From positions 62,001 through 126,000 of the forward strand of contig NZ_FXTN01000001.1 in the NCBI RefSeq assembly GCF_900182595.1: a DNA stretch of 64,000 nucleotides, read 5' to 3'. The translations under genes were made by a program, and so were the position numbers. Below the pieces are notes generated by a model that made no database searches, was not told the DNA's origin, and saw only the letters and a list, made by a program, of their open reading frames with translations. Positions 9,229 to 18,145 of the stretch are shown piece by piece (the first letter of the stretch is position 1; each line of letters begins with the position of its first letter). This stretch comes from Pedobacter westerhofensis. Lineage in GTDB: Bacteria; Bacteroidota; Bacteroidia; Sphingobacteriales; Sphingobacteriaceae.

Positions 9229-10347
9229 TTAATTTTTTACAATTGCATCCGTAACCTTAATAACTTCCTTGTCTGCCAGACTACTTACAGACCGCTTTTC
9301 CCAAAGCTCTTCACATACACTTTCCAATAGTTCAAATTCAATCACGCCAACTGGATATCCCTGATCTTTGATTCCGGCCATAGCGCTTTTTACCATTTGC
9401 ATAGGCTGGTTTAATTCCGACAGGATCAGATCGATCTGGCGGAATGATTCACCTTGTTCCATTATCGTTTTTTCATGCTTTGCCGTCTGTGAGATGTCAG
9501 TAGCACTGTATGTAACACCTATGATTATTCCTGCCGAATCAAATGCAGGCTCATAAGTCAGTTGCCATGGAACGTTGCCCTGGAGCGAGTTGATTACCGT
9601 TTCTTTACTGACAGCTTCTCCCGATAACGCAGTTTTACAGTTGTGAATAAACTCATCCATAAACGAAGATTCTACATAGTCTGTCACCTCCATACCTTCA
9701 ACGATGGGCAATTGGTAACGGTCCATCAATGCATTGGACATTGCACTGTTGAAGGATATTACACGTAACTGGGTATCTAACAATAAATGACAGGAGCTTG
9801 TGCTTTCGAAAAAAGAACGAAGCTTGGTTTGCTGGATGAGCGAATATTCATATTGTTCTTTCAAAAGCTGGAGACTGGCATCAAATTCCAGCAAGCGTGT
9901 GACTTGCCGCGCAAGACGCTGCAGCATTTTTTCCTGCATTGCTGTCAATATTCTTGGCTGGGTATCATATACGCATAATGTTCCAATATTATCATCGTCA
10001 TGAGTAGTTAGCGGAGATCCGGCATAAAAGCGAACATGAGGATTCTGAACAACATAAGGGTTGTTCATGACCCTCTCATCAACTGAGGCATCAGGAATGA
10101 TCAGGAATTCCTTTTGTGCGACGGTATACTGGCAAAAAGTATCCTGAGAGGGCACTTCACCGACATTGGTACCCACCTTAAACTTGATATGCTGGGTTTT
10201 GTCATCCATAAATGTAATCAGGGCGATAGGCGCATTGCAAATATTTGCTGCCAACTCAACAATTTGCTGCAGTTCAGCTTCCTTGCTGATATCCATCTTC
10301 AAAAACCGGTTTACTGTGTCGTATCCTTTTAATGCACTATCTGGCAT
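9229..10347 (-). CDS. GAF-PAS sensor protein with degenerate histidine region
   Basis: 372 residues and clearly a tandem paralogue of the next gene downstream: same GAF motif (VRFYAGSPLTTHDDDNIGTLCVYD), same PAS opening (FFESTSSCHLLLDTQLRVISFN) and similar linkers. In the terminal helix region the SHEFRKPV H-box of the paralogue is replaced by SELNQPMQ, so the phosphoacceptor histidine is missing, and no ATPase domain follows. It is therefore a pseudokinase-like sensor. It is the first gene of the two-gene unit. The signal sensed by the GAF domain is not evident. Confidence 0.85.
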   Translation of the reverse strand: MPDSALKGYDTVNRFLKMDISKEAELQQIVELAANICNAPIALITFMDDKTQHIKFKVGTNVGEVPSQDTFCQYTVAQKEFLIIPDASVDERVMNNPYVVQNPHVRFYAGSPLTTHDDDNIGTLCVYDTQPRILTAMQEKMLQRLARQVTRLLEFDASLQLLKEQYEYSLIQQTKLRSFFESTSSCHLLLDTQLRVISFNSAMSNALMDRYQLPIVEGMEVTDYVESSFMDEFIHNCKTALSGEAVSKETVINSLQGNVPWQLTYEPAFDSAGIIIGVTYSATDISQTAKHEKTIMEQGESFRQIDLILSELNQPMQMVKSAMAGIKDQGYPVGVIEFELLESVCEELWEKRSVSSLADKEVIKVTDAIVKN

Positions 10348-10443
10348 ATTTCTTTTCTTTATTTGTGAGAGCGTAGCGTATATCTGAACCTGATTTAGGA
10401 TTTAAAGCTTCTGCAGAATGTCTGTTAACTTAGGTTGTGATTA

Positions 10444-10758
10444 CTATCCTGAGCGCAGGGTTTTAGCGACTGTTATGTAACTCCACCCTTCGGGCGCATG
10501 CTGTGTTGGCGGATGGGGATCCGTGCGCAGCGCCAAATTGCTATTTACATAGCTGAGTATAGTGAATACGGGTAATGGTGTATCCTGCGTGGTTGAGTTT
10601 TCCAAATCTTTCAGATATCCTTGTAAATACGCAAAATCAGGCAGAAAGGATTTAGAAAAAAATCCAGCTTTTTGATTAGATTGTCTGATTACATTGATCC
10701 TTGATACCCCAGGACTCTGCCAAAAATACTCCTGTACTTTTTTCATGTTTTGATTCAA
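10444..10758 (-). CDS. Hypothetical protein, 104 aa
   Basis: I do not recognise this protein. It is soluble, has no signal peptide, and contains a proline/histidine-rich segment (RTDPHPPTQHAPEGWSYITVAK) near the C-terminus. The start may be the first ATG or the one four codons later (MKKVQEYF). It ends 96 bp upstream of the GAF-PAS gene start on the same strand and is divergent from the Rpn-type nuclease gene. Whether it is translated is uncertain. Confidence 0.45.
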   Translation of the reverse strand: MNQNMKKVQEYFWQSPGVSRINVIRQSNQKAGFFSKSFLPDFAYLQGYLKDLENSTTQDTPLPVFTILSYVNSNLALRTDPHPPTQHAPEGWSYITVAKTLRSG

Positions 10759-10828
10759 GAGTAGTATTAAATTAATTTATTGTAAAATATATTACCAGCA
10801 TATCTTGTTTTGGTAGTATGTTGCATAC

Positions 10829-11758
10829 ATGAAACAAAACGATACGTTATGGAAAGGAATCCTGGAGCCTTTTTTCTATGACTTCTTATCTTTGGTGGAT
10901 CCTAAACTGGCTGCTACAATTGATAATATAAGGGAAATCACTTTCATGGATAAAGAGCTGGTCCAGCAAAGACCAGCTGCAGGGAATAAATATGAACAGA
11001 AGATAGTCGACAAACTTGTGAAGCTTTATACTATAACAGGCAATGAAGAATATATCATCTTACATCTGGAGGTGCAGGATCAATACCGCAAAAATTTTAA
11101 TGAGCGGATGTACGGGTATTTTAATAGACTGTATGACAAATACAAAACACCGATTACTGCTCTAGCAATATTTACTGAGCCTAATAATATTGAACGCGAT
11201 AATGTATTTAAAATAAATTGTAATGGAACATCTCTGCAATACACGTTCAATACCTATAAGATTGCACTTCAGGATAATAATGCATTAATGCAGCACAGCA
11301 ATCCGTTTGCACTGGTAGTATTGATTGCAAAACAGACAGCCTTAAAGAAGAAGTATAAAGACAAACAGCTGCGTGATGAGGTGTTGCTGGCGGAGAAGCT
11401 TAAAATTGCGCGGCTTATTATGGATAAGCAACTTCCAGAGGCACAAAAAGAGTCCCTCATGAATTTTCTTTTTTATTACGTAAATTTTGAATTTAAAAAT
11501 AATCAGTTTATTTTTGAGCAAAGGATTAATCAATTAACCAGTAACATTACAACAAATATGACGATCCAAGAGATTTTAATAGGGCAAGCCAAGTTACAAG
11601 GTAAAAGGCTTGGAAAAAAAGAGGAAAGGGAAGGAATGATTGCGAAGATGATTAGTAATAACGCCACCGATGAACAAATTTTGAATCTTACAGAAGTAAC
11701 CCCCGCTCTGGTCAGCAGGGTTAGAAAAAGAATTGAAAAATCGGTAAGACATAACTAG
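10829..11758 (+). CDS. Rpn-family recombination-promoting nuclease / PD-(D/E)XK putative transposase
   Basis: 309 residues matching the Rpn (YhgA-like) family: N-terminal PD-(D/E)XK nuclease core with KIVDKLVKL followed by EEYIILHLEVQDQY, giving catalytic Asp61 and the Glu81-x-Gln83 variant characteristic of the family. The middle contains the RMYGYFNRLYDKY helix. The C-terminus ends in a short helix-turn-helix-like tail (NNATDEQILNLTEVTPALVSRVRKR). Rpn proteins promote RecA-independent recombination and show DNA endonuclease activity. The gene is AT-rich with many A-runs, stands alone, and no inverted repeats of an element flank it. Confidence 0.85.
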   Translation: MKQNDTLWKGILEPFFYDFLSLVDPKLAATIDNIREITFMDKELVQQRPAAGNKYEQKIVDKLVKLYTITGNEEYIILHLEVQDQYRKNFNERMYGYFNRLYDKYKTPITALAIFTEPNNIERDNVFKINCNGTSLQYTFNTYKIALQDNNALMQHSNPFALVVLIAKQTALKKKYKDKQLRDEVLLAEKLKIARLIMDKQLPEAQKESLMNFLFYYVNFEFKNNQFIFEQRINQLTSNITTNMTIQEILIGQAKLQGKRLGKKEEREGMIAKMISNNATDEQILNLTEVTPALVSRVRKRIEKSVRHN

Positions 11759-12045
11759 TAAGCAATATTATATAATGATGTTCTATGATCTGCCACAAAT
11801 CCCTTGTCAGATCCATATCATATGCTAATTGGCCAATCTATGCTCTAGTGAATAAAACTTAAGTTTCGAAGTACTTTATTACCAGGTTTTGGGATCAGAA
11901 ATTATGAAAAAAAATCAACCAAGATTGACTTAATAACGGCCAGTTCATTGCGCTTAAACTTTAGTTTGATTATTGCCGGGGGTTCGTAGGCTTTGCTCAA
12001 TAACTTTAGTAAAAGTTATTTCAGTCCGCTCATTTAAGTTCATTA

Positions 12046-12489
12046 TTATTGCAATCGAATAAATTGTATATAGTCTGTGTTAATGGGCTTAAGGTTGTTA
12101 ATCTTCATTTCCTTTGCAATTTGTGCCCGATGATACGTACCATGATTAAAAATGTGTAGCAAAATATCAGCAACAGATGTTTCATAGAAATCGCCAGTTG
12201 AATTAGCATACTTAATGATGGGAGATTCTGCTGTCTCCGGATAGTCCAATTCGGATAATTCATTTGAACTGACATTAAGCAACAAACTACAAGCTTCAAT
12301 TTCGTGCAATTCCCAAACCGTAACCTGAGGTTGCACGCCATTGATTCTGCAAAGCCATATGATTTGTGCATTTACGATATGGCTAAATAATTTAATACAT
12401 GATTCTGGAAGAACATCTGAATGTGTCACTAAGGTGTTTAGGAGAAGGGAATTTGCCCAGTTGTTATACTTACAGAATTGTCTTAACAT
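12046..12489 (-). CDS. DinB/YfiT-like four-helix protein
   Basis: About 147 residues when started at ATG 12489 (MLRQFCKYNNWAN); the longer frame needs a TTG. Sequence follows the DinB superfamily: N-terminal YNNWANSLLLNTL, then LFSHIVNAQIIWLCRI and the C-terminal HIFNHGTYHRAQIAKEM. The three histidines in these segments (SHIVN, HGTYH) correspond to the usual metal-binding triad. Members are metal-dependent, thiol-linked enzymes or stress-induced proteins; the substrate here is unknown. It lies in the AT-rich accessory stretch. Confidence 0.8.
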   Translation of the reverse strand: MLRQFCKYNNWANSLLLNTLVTHSDVLPESCIKLFSHIVNAQIIWLCRINGVQPQVTVWELHEIEACSLLLNVSSNELSELDYPETAESPIIKYANSTGDFYETSVADILLHIFNHGTYHRAQIAKEMKINNLKPINTDYIQFIRLQ

Positions 12490-12546
12490 ATCGTTTTTTG
12501 ATTGTAATTTACAATAAATCAATATAAATAGTTTTTATTAATAAAA

Positions 12547-12687
12547 TCAAGGGCGAATGGATTGCCAACCGGTCTTACTGTTCTTAGTGAACGCTTCATT
12601 GCCTAAATAAAATGATTTATGTAAAGTTTCATGCCTGTCACGGTCAACTATCAATGTAGTAAAAGCTTCAAAAGCAATAGTGGGCAC
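12547..12687 (-). other. Possible out-of-frame C-terminal extension of the next gene, or small relic
   Basis: A 46-codon open frame continues right past the stop of the upstream 354-residue protein but in another phase, starting in its A-run. It reads IVPTIAFEAFTTLIVDRDRH and then a tail ending in NSKTGWQSIRP before TGA. Adding one A to the AAAAAA run before the TAG would fuse it to the upstream protein. It may be a lost extension or only chance. Confidence 0.25.
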
Positions 12688-13751
12688 TATTTTTTATTTG
12701 CTAACGGAACAACCAGGTAACAACCATCCAGTTTATGAAAATGATTATTATTAAACCCAACAGTAAGGATATTAAAAGCCGACATAGGATAAGTAAATAA
12801 GTCCAGCGTCCCCCATTCGTCGTTATGATAGTAACCTTCAGACGATGAATCCCCGCTAAGAAAGTAACTAATGGGATGCTTAAACTTTAATATATCTGTT
12901 CCAATTTTCAGCTGAAAATAGCCAATACCGTACCATCTTGGAAGTCTGGTAGTTGGGGCGGCTGCCATGGAGAAATAGGTTCCGGACTGATAGCGCTGTT
13001 TCAGGAAATAAGAAACAGTGATTGCAGATTGCGGGTTTTCCCAGGCGTAATGCTTCAACCCGGTACGATGGCTATAATCTGTAAGTGGCAATATCTCCTT
13101 GAAATTGTGCTCAAATTCAGTGGGAACTGCAATATTGCTTGTTTTCGGAATGTACATTCTTAATACCTCCCCATTAATTGACATGATGTAAGTCATTGGA
13201 TCATCCTCTTCATAAACCGTAACAGCATCCGCTTGCGATAGTAATTGCCTGCTGAGGCTTGATAGTTCTTCCGTAGACATTGCCAGATCTTTGTTAATGT
13301 TTTTATAGGGCATCTTTTCGGACTTGCCTTTTATAAAATAATCATTATAACCATCTTCATAGAGCATATGCCCGTTGAATGGTCTGCCAAAGGCAGTGTT
13401 GCCGGTTTCATTAAGGTTGTCTAAGGCTTCTCCATTTTTGTTAATTCTGTAATAGGTTATCGAATAAGTAGGTGCCTCGTATTGTTTTGGCTCGAACTCC
13501 TCTACACTCTCTATAATGATGTTGTTGCTAATTGTGTCCCTGTAAATTGCCCTGGGCCTGGCGCCCGTAAACAAGGGTATAATTTTATAATCCCTGCCTT
13601 TTGTATTTTCATTTATCGCAGGATAACTTTTGTATTTTTCCGGAAGGTGCGAGAGGAAATAGCGCTCACTTCTCAAATACCCCCTTATCAATAAGCCCAG
13701 AACAACTGTCAACATGGCCAGGATTATGATATACATTTTCTTTTTGTTCAT
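12687..13751 (-). CDS. Membrane-anchored hypothetical protein
   Basis: 354 residues with a single N-terminal membrane segment (YIIILAMLTVVLGLLIRG, residues ~7-24) and no lipobox; the bulk would face the periplasm. I do not recognise the family. Internal feature: IAVPTEFEHNFKEILPLTDYS, which recurs in a relic at 41177-41296 in this window, so the family has at least two copies here. The stop lies in an A-rich run immediately before an open frame in another phase, so the C-terminus may be artificially short. Confidence 0.65.
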   Translation of the reverse strand: MNKKKMYIIILAMLTVVLGLLIRGYLRSERYFLSHLPEKYKSYPAINENTKGRDYKIIPLFTGARPRAIYRDTISNNIIIESVEEFEPKQYEAPTYSITYYRINKNGEALDNLNETGNTAFGRPFNGHMLYEDGYNDYFIKGKSEKMPYKNINKDLAMSTEELSSLSRQLLSQADAVTVYEEDDPMTYIMSINGEVLRMYIPKTSNIAVPTEFEHNFKEILPLTDYSHRTGLKHYAWENPQSAITVSYFLKQRYQSGTYFSMAAAPTTRLPRWYGIGYFQLKIGTDILKFKHPISYFLSGDSSSEGYYHNDEWGTLDLFTYPMSAFNILTVGFNNNHFHKLDGCYLVVPLANKK

Positions 13752-14100
13752 TTAGATTTTTATCAGGAATCGAATTCCGGTTCTAAAGTACATCAAGTAT
13801 TTTTTGTTTCATACACAAATCTCTGTCATGCCCCTTGATCTTCATTCTGATAGGCTAACTTTTTGATTCGTAGCGGGCAGAAGTAAATCGCTTGATACTA
13901 ATCACATCTTTCACACACCTTTATTTTGTGTGCGGGGTTAATTGAACGCGGTATTAAATAAGCCACAACATTGTGCTGCGTCTGGTAATTGTGTTATGCT
14001 GCAACAAGGCAAGCACCTGCTCCTGTACGTCAGGGGCAAGTGCTATGTGCAATGCGAAAATTCGACAGAATGAGTTCTCACATCACAGTCAGTATCACCT
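13752..14100. other. Non-coding stretch of 349 bp
   Basis: AT-rich spacer with short stop-riddled frames on both strands. It should contain the promoter of the leftward membrane-protein gene and the 3' end region of the DUF1330-like gene. No hairpin with T-run and no recognisable relic was found. Confidence 0.45.
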
Positions 14101-14451
14101 TTAAAAGTCAATTTTGCGGGTCATGATCAGTTTAAGTTTGGCAGTTCCGGCAAGGCGAAGCGGATCGGCTATTTGCTGGTAAACGTCGCTTTGTGCGATA
14201 GTTTTGAACGCTTCAGCACTGGGATATTCCACCAGTACCATTTGGTCCCAGTGATCATTCTCATCTGCAATGATGTTAGCTACAACCTCGCTCACCACTT
14301 TTACGCTGACACCTTCAATGCCCAATTGCTGCACTACCTGGTTAAATGCAGGGATATACTGCTCAAAGTATACCTTCTTATCTTTAAATTTAAGTAAGTT
14401 CAGCATCAACACAGGCCCCTGGCCCGATTCAATATTTGGTAATGTGATCAT
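14101..14451 (-). CDS. DUF1330-like dimeric alpha/beta-barrel protein
   Basis: 116 residues. The opening GPVLMLNLLKFKDKKVYFEQYIPAF follows the MLNLLKFK...Y-x-Y pattern of small ferredoxin-like alpha/beta-barrel proteins (DUF1330 and relatives); the later MVLVEYPSAEAFKTIAQSDVYQQIADPR-type segment (here PLR) is the matching second half. Such proteins are dimeric and often cofactor-free; the function is not established. It is monocistronic, with long spacers on both sides. Confidence 0.7.
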   Translation of the reverse strand: MITLPNIESGQGPVLMLNLLKFKDKKVYFEQYIPAFNQVVQQLGIEGVSVKVVSEVVANIIADENDHWDQMVLVEYPSAEAFKTIAQSDVYQQIADPLRLAGTAKLKLIMTRKIDF

Positions 14452-14926
14452 AATTTCCTGTTTAAAAAAAGCCTTTAATAATGCTTTCCATGAAACAAAG
14501 GTCGCGAGCCTGTCCCGGAAAAAAGTTCAGGTAGTTGAAGAGTTTAATTCTTCTTCCGCAGTTGCGGAAACCGGATCAAGGCGGCAATGTTCGGTGGTTT
14601 CTAATTCTCAACCACATTGGTTCGATTACTTTATAAACACGTAATCTGTATTGCTAATACCCATACCGACATAGACGAAAGCATCTTATTGGCTGGAATA
14701 TCTTTTCAAATAGTGAACTTCACATGGCTAATAATGATCTTCACGTAAAAAAGCATTTCACATTGAGATTATCCTGTACATTGGGTTATACAGATATATG
14801 AAATTTCAAACTCTTAATCATCCTGACAAACATATGCGATCATCCAATCTGTTTGTTACTTACCACTATAGAAGGGCATACGACCACATCCTTTAAACCT
14901 GCTAATACATTAATAATTAAAAACAT
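14452..14926. other. Non-coding stretch of 475 bp
   Basis: No supported gene. A short hairpin TTCCGCA-GT-TGCGGAA lies near 14563. The part before the TlpA-like gene is AT-rich and must hold its promoter. Open stretches shorter than 35 codons on the plus strand do not resemble known proteins. Confidence 0.4.
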
Positions 14927-16441
14927 ATGAGTGATAAGATCTACAAATTACTTTTACTATTATTGATGACGGCTTTCAGTGGATTCACTCAAGCAAAGAA
15001 AACCACCTTTACCTTTAAATATCATAAAGGATTGGCACCATTAGAGTCCTACTGGTTTAATGTATACAAGCCATTAGTGAATAACTCCTTGGGAGAGGGC
15101 AATCAATTTGATAAGAAATTTATCTCGACTGTCAAGTCGGGAGATAGCTGCGAAACAAAATATGAGTACAAAGTTGAGGAAATTACATGCGCTACGATTG
15201 CTGATCTACTGGGACATGAAATCATAATCATACCTGGAGATCACATTACTATTCATATTGGAAAGGAAAATAAAACACGAATAGCAGGACAATCAGGTGC
15301 ATTTGTACGACAATGGGTGCATGAGCTTTCCTATACCGGACGTAATAAATTTGTCTATAGTATGTTGGATACCTTGTCAACTTTTGATGGTGATTTAAGA
15401 AACGGAAGTTTATCACGGTTCAAAAAAGAAGATCCAGATTTAATAGGCTTTTGTAAGGAAGTAGAACTTCGCTATCAGAATCGTATACGTTTCATTGAAA
15501 ATTATTTCAGGATTTATAAGATACCATCAACAGTGCAAAGTTTCGCGAAATCAGAGATCCGTTCCGCATACTTACGAAACTTACTAGTACCACTGATGTG
15601 GCATAAGAACATATCAGATTACCCGCCTGAGTATACCACATTGATAAAAAACACGCGGTTCACTGATCAGAACTTATACTTTAAAACTAATTTGTACTCT
15701 ATTGCGGCGCTGGAATTTGCATTTTGGATCAACCAAGCTCCTGCAGAAAAAGACAAAAGCTTATCACTAATAAGGCAATATGATTGGATCAAGACTAATT
15801 ACCAAAATAAAATAAGAGATCATCAAATAACAGGACATTTAGATAATATTGTTCAATTGGATTATGGTAAAAGTACTTTTGATTCATTGTTTATAGACTT
15901 CAGTTCAATCGCTACAAATAAAATTTATATGAATTATTTAACTCGTAACAATATTTCACTTCGAAATAAACAAAGTGTTGTATTCACTTACGATCAAGCG
16001 AAAACATCGATCATTACAAATTATAATGGAGATAAGAAGCAGTTTTCTGAATTGATTGGTACTAAGCCCGTAGTAATTATTTTCTGGGCGAGCTGGTGCA
16101 AACCCTGTATTGAAGAACTACCCTACGAAAAAATGCTTGAAAGCAACTATGGAGCAAAAATTGATTTTGTTTATATATCAGTTGATTACTCGAAACCAGC
16201 ATGGATAACAAAAGGGAAAGAGCTGAAAATTTTGAATAATTCATACTATCTCGAAAATAGCATGAAGTCAGAAATTGTTAAGCATTTTAAAATAACCACA
16301 ATACCAAGGTATTTGATTTATGACAAACAAGGAAAGAAAGTTGATGATGAGGACTTGGTACCCTCAGATAAAAGATTCGGTTCAATTCTAGAAACCTTGA
16401 TTACAGCTAATTTCAGAGGAAAGATCATCAGTCCGTATTAA
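14927..16441 (+). CDS. Exported TlpA-like thioredoxin-fold protein
   Basis: 504 residues: signal peptide (LLLLLMTAFSGFTQA), a ~330-residue N-terminal region without recognised domain, and a C-terminal thioredoxin fold with VVIIFWASWCKPCIEELP. The WCKPC redox motif sits at about residue 390, followed by the cis-proline loop TTIPRYLIYDKQGK. This is the architecture of the many Bacteroidota TlpA-family disulfide reductases on the periplasmic side. Codon use is AT-rich (many AAT, TTA, ATA codons) compared with the pao genes. The N-terminal region could bind the thiol client. Confidence 0.85.
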   Translation: MSDKIYKLLLLLLMTAFSGFTQAKKTTFTFKYHKGLAPLESYWFNVYKPLVNNSLGEGNQFDKKFISTVKSGDSCETKYEYKVEEITCATIADLLGHEIIIIPGDHITIHIGKENKTRIAGQSGAFVRQWVHELSYTGRNKFVYSMLDTLSTFDGDLRNGSLSRFKKEDPDLIGFCKEVELRYQNRIRFIENYFRIYKIPSTVQSFAKSEIRSAYLRNLLVPLMWHKNISDYPPEYTTLIKNTRFTDQNLYFKTNLYSIAALEFAFWINQAPAEKDKSLSLIRQYDWIKTNYQNKIRDHQITGHLDNIVQLDYGKSTFDSLFIDFSSIATNKIYMNYLTRNNISLRNKQSVVFTYDQAKTSIITNYNGDKKQFSELIGTKPVVIIFWASWCKPCIEELPYEKMLESNYGAKIDFVYISVDYSKPAWITKGKELKILNNSYYLENSMKSEIVKHFKITTIPRYLIYDKQGKKVDDEDLVPSDKRFGSILETLITANFRGKIISPY

Positions 16442-16560
16442 TCTTTTCACCAGGCAATAACTGGACATCCTATGACTACCTGTCCCGACACAGTCCAATA
16501 ACCAAACTGGGGAGGATGTCATAAATAAAAAAGGTGTTAAAGAGCTATCTCTTCCAGTCC

Positions 16561-16578
16561 CTTATACAGCTGTATAAG
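16561..16578. repeat. Perfect 18-bp palindrome CTTATACAGCTGTATAAG
   Basis: Both arms of 9 bp match exactly with no spacer. It lies 120 bp after the TlpA-like gene and overlaps the last codons of the small minus-strand relic. It could be an operator or a cruciform site; as a hairpin it would have no loop, so it is unlikely to be a terminator. Confidence 0.5.
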
Positions 16579-16704
16579 TACCTTCATTGTTTAATATACC
16601 CACATTGACAAAAGAGTTCAATACTTTTTTTTCAGAAACACCTTTATTTAGTTTAGCATTGTTCATCGCCCGAAACAAGTATAAAATGCTTGAAGTGCAG
16701 ACAT
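16562..16704 (-). pseudogene. Relic of a small unknown gene, frameshifted
   Basis: Reading leftward from ATG 16704 gives MSALQAFYTCFG, after which a one-base shift is needed to continue as AMNNAKLNKGVSEKKVLNSF and then VNVGILNNEGTYTAV before TAA at 16562. The composition is protein-like and unlike the surrounding AT-rich spacer. About 48 residues in all. I cannot name the family; the KGVSEKKVLNSFV part looks like a helix-turn-helix-sized unit but that is only a guess. Confidence 0.3.
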
Positions 16705-17161
16705 TTCTAAATTCCAATTATTAGTCTTGTTGTTTAACATTCAGTAATATTGTGACCAGATTTGAAAGCGATAATTGTCAATGATGCGAAAAATCTAATT
16801 AGCCATTTCAACTTTGTTACCAATCATGACAACCGTGAACAGTCAGCAAACAAATAGCCGAATCGTTTTTATATTATAAAATAAAGGTCAATAGAGTTTT
16901 TTTTTGCAAAGTCAAAGGAAAACTTAATCTGATTTCCTAAATCAATATCACGATAAAATTTACCTGCAAAATGATCACTCATCCTCCAACTAGCAGATTT
17001 GATCAACTCTTAATGTCTTATTTAAAAAAAGCTTCACTTTTTGAAAAGGTTTGATAATTTTAAAATTCATTTTAATCTCGTAAAAATAAAATATTGTCTT
17101 TACTATGTTCATTATTTACTTTTCTGTAACTTAATTTTAAACGCTCAGACTCAAATCCTAT

Positions 17162-17881
17162 ATGAAAAATTCTTTAAAGACTGGAATTTTGGTTTTATTT
17201 GTCCTCCTGCTTCCTATGATTTGTTCTGCACAGGAAAAAATTTCCATCGATAATTGTGGCAAAAAAAAAACAATCATGTTTACGGCGAACACTATCGTTC
17301 CAGCTGATAACAATATTTTAGTACAAAGAGGATTTTTGAGTCCAATAAACAAGTCGGGTGCTGATGTAGAAGTAAGACTGTATGGTCAGGAGAGCTTTTC
17401 ATACAGCCGGTTAAGACAGATTAAGTTCTACAATGATTCACTAGTTATTGCCAGTTATCGGATATACATAGCACCTGATTCAAAAAACAGGGCCGAAGCT
17501 TTATATGAGAAGCAGTTTCAGGGTTTAACGTTCATTGGCGTTAAAGATGGATTTAGAATGTATGTGCAGTCCTATATCACAGTGAATAAAAATAAGAATG
17601 AAGTTTCCAACTTACTTTGCGAATTATTGGACAGTCATATCACCGATATTCCTACTGGGGACGTTTTAGACGAGCTGGCGAAGAAGAAATATACTCCTCG
17701 AGTTTGTAATGAATGTGGACCTGGCCAAATAATAGAACTTAAAGTGGGAGTTAGAACCAGAAATTATATAGATATGTATTTAAGATTCGATAATACTTTT
17801 GTTATCGAAAAATCCATTAAAGAACTCGGCTATAGAAGACAAATATTTAACATATTATCAAAACTTGATAATATTAAATAA
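17162..17881 (+). CDS. Exported hypothetical protein, 239 aa
   Basis: Signal peptide with hydrophobic core TGILVLFVLLLPMICSAQ. The mature part has no domain I recognise; a CNECGPGQ motif (two close cysteines, about residue 180) and a single earlier cysteine pair of the mature N-terminus (DNCGKKK) could form disulfides. It follows a long AT-rich spacer and has no partner gene. AT-rich codon use resembles that of the preceding TlpA-like gene, so both may have arrived together. Confidence 0.7.
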   Translation: MKNSLKTGILVLFVLLLPMICSAQEKISIDNCGKKKTIMFTANTIVPADNNILVQRGFLSPINKSGADVEVRLYGQESFSYSRLRQIKFYNDSLVIASYRIYIAPDSKNRAEALYEKQFQGLTFIGVKDGFRMYVQSYITVNKNKNEVSNLLCELLDSHITDIPTGDVLDELAKKKYTPRVCNECGPGQIIELKVGVRTRNYIDMYLRFDNTFVIEKSIKELGYRRQIFNILSKLDNIK

Positions 17882-17891
17882 AATATGAAAG

Positions 17892-18145
17892 TTAAATCAT
17901 CAGAATTCTTTTATATGTAACGCTGCTAACTATTGATATCGAAACGTTGGATTTTACCGTTATGTTGGTAACCATGCCCATCCTGTTATGATAGATATCA
18001 ACTAAATATTCTCCAGCACTATCAGTACCATTCTTTACGCGTTCAATATAAACCTGCGCTGAACTATTATAAAGTAAATCAATTATCCTCTACTTTCATC
18101 CCATTCAAAATGAGGCCATTTTGGTAATTGATGTATGTTCAAATC
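17892..18145 (-). pseudogene. Frameshifted relic, start resembling a Fic-protein N-terminus
   Basis: On the minus strand one frame reads DLNIHQLPKWPHFEWDESRG before a stop at 18083; the motif I-x-Q-L-P-x-W-P-x-F-x-W-D is like the start of Fic proteins with a DUF4172 leader. With a one-base shift the next frame continues for about 60 codons (IIDLLYNSSAQVYIERVKNG, then TDSAGEYLVDIYHN and onward) to TAA at 17892. No Fic motif (HPFxxGNG) is present, so at most a fragment remains. The second part is not a known Fic segment. Confidence 0.3.

Larger units (their letters stand above)
16442..17161. other. AT-rich non-coding stretch of 720 bp with one decayed frame
   Basis: The left third contains a perfect 18-bp palindrome (16561-16578) and a frameshifted minus-strand mini-gene (see 16562-16704). 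The remaining ~450 bp are very AT-rich with no support for coding on either strand and presumably carry the promoter for the exported protein at 17162. A plus-strand 70-codon frame at 17041 overlaps the signal-peptide gene and looks like chance. Confidence 0.45.

Noticed and set aside
17041..17253. Plus-strand 70-codon frame upstream of the exported protein
   Set aside because: It overlaps the signal peptide of the gene at 17162 in another phase and is built from AT-rich spacer codons.
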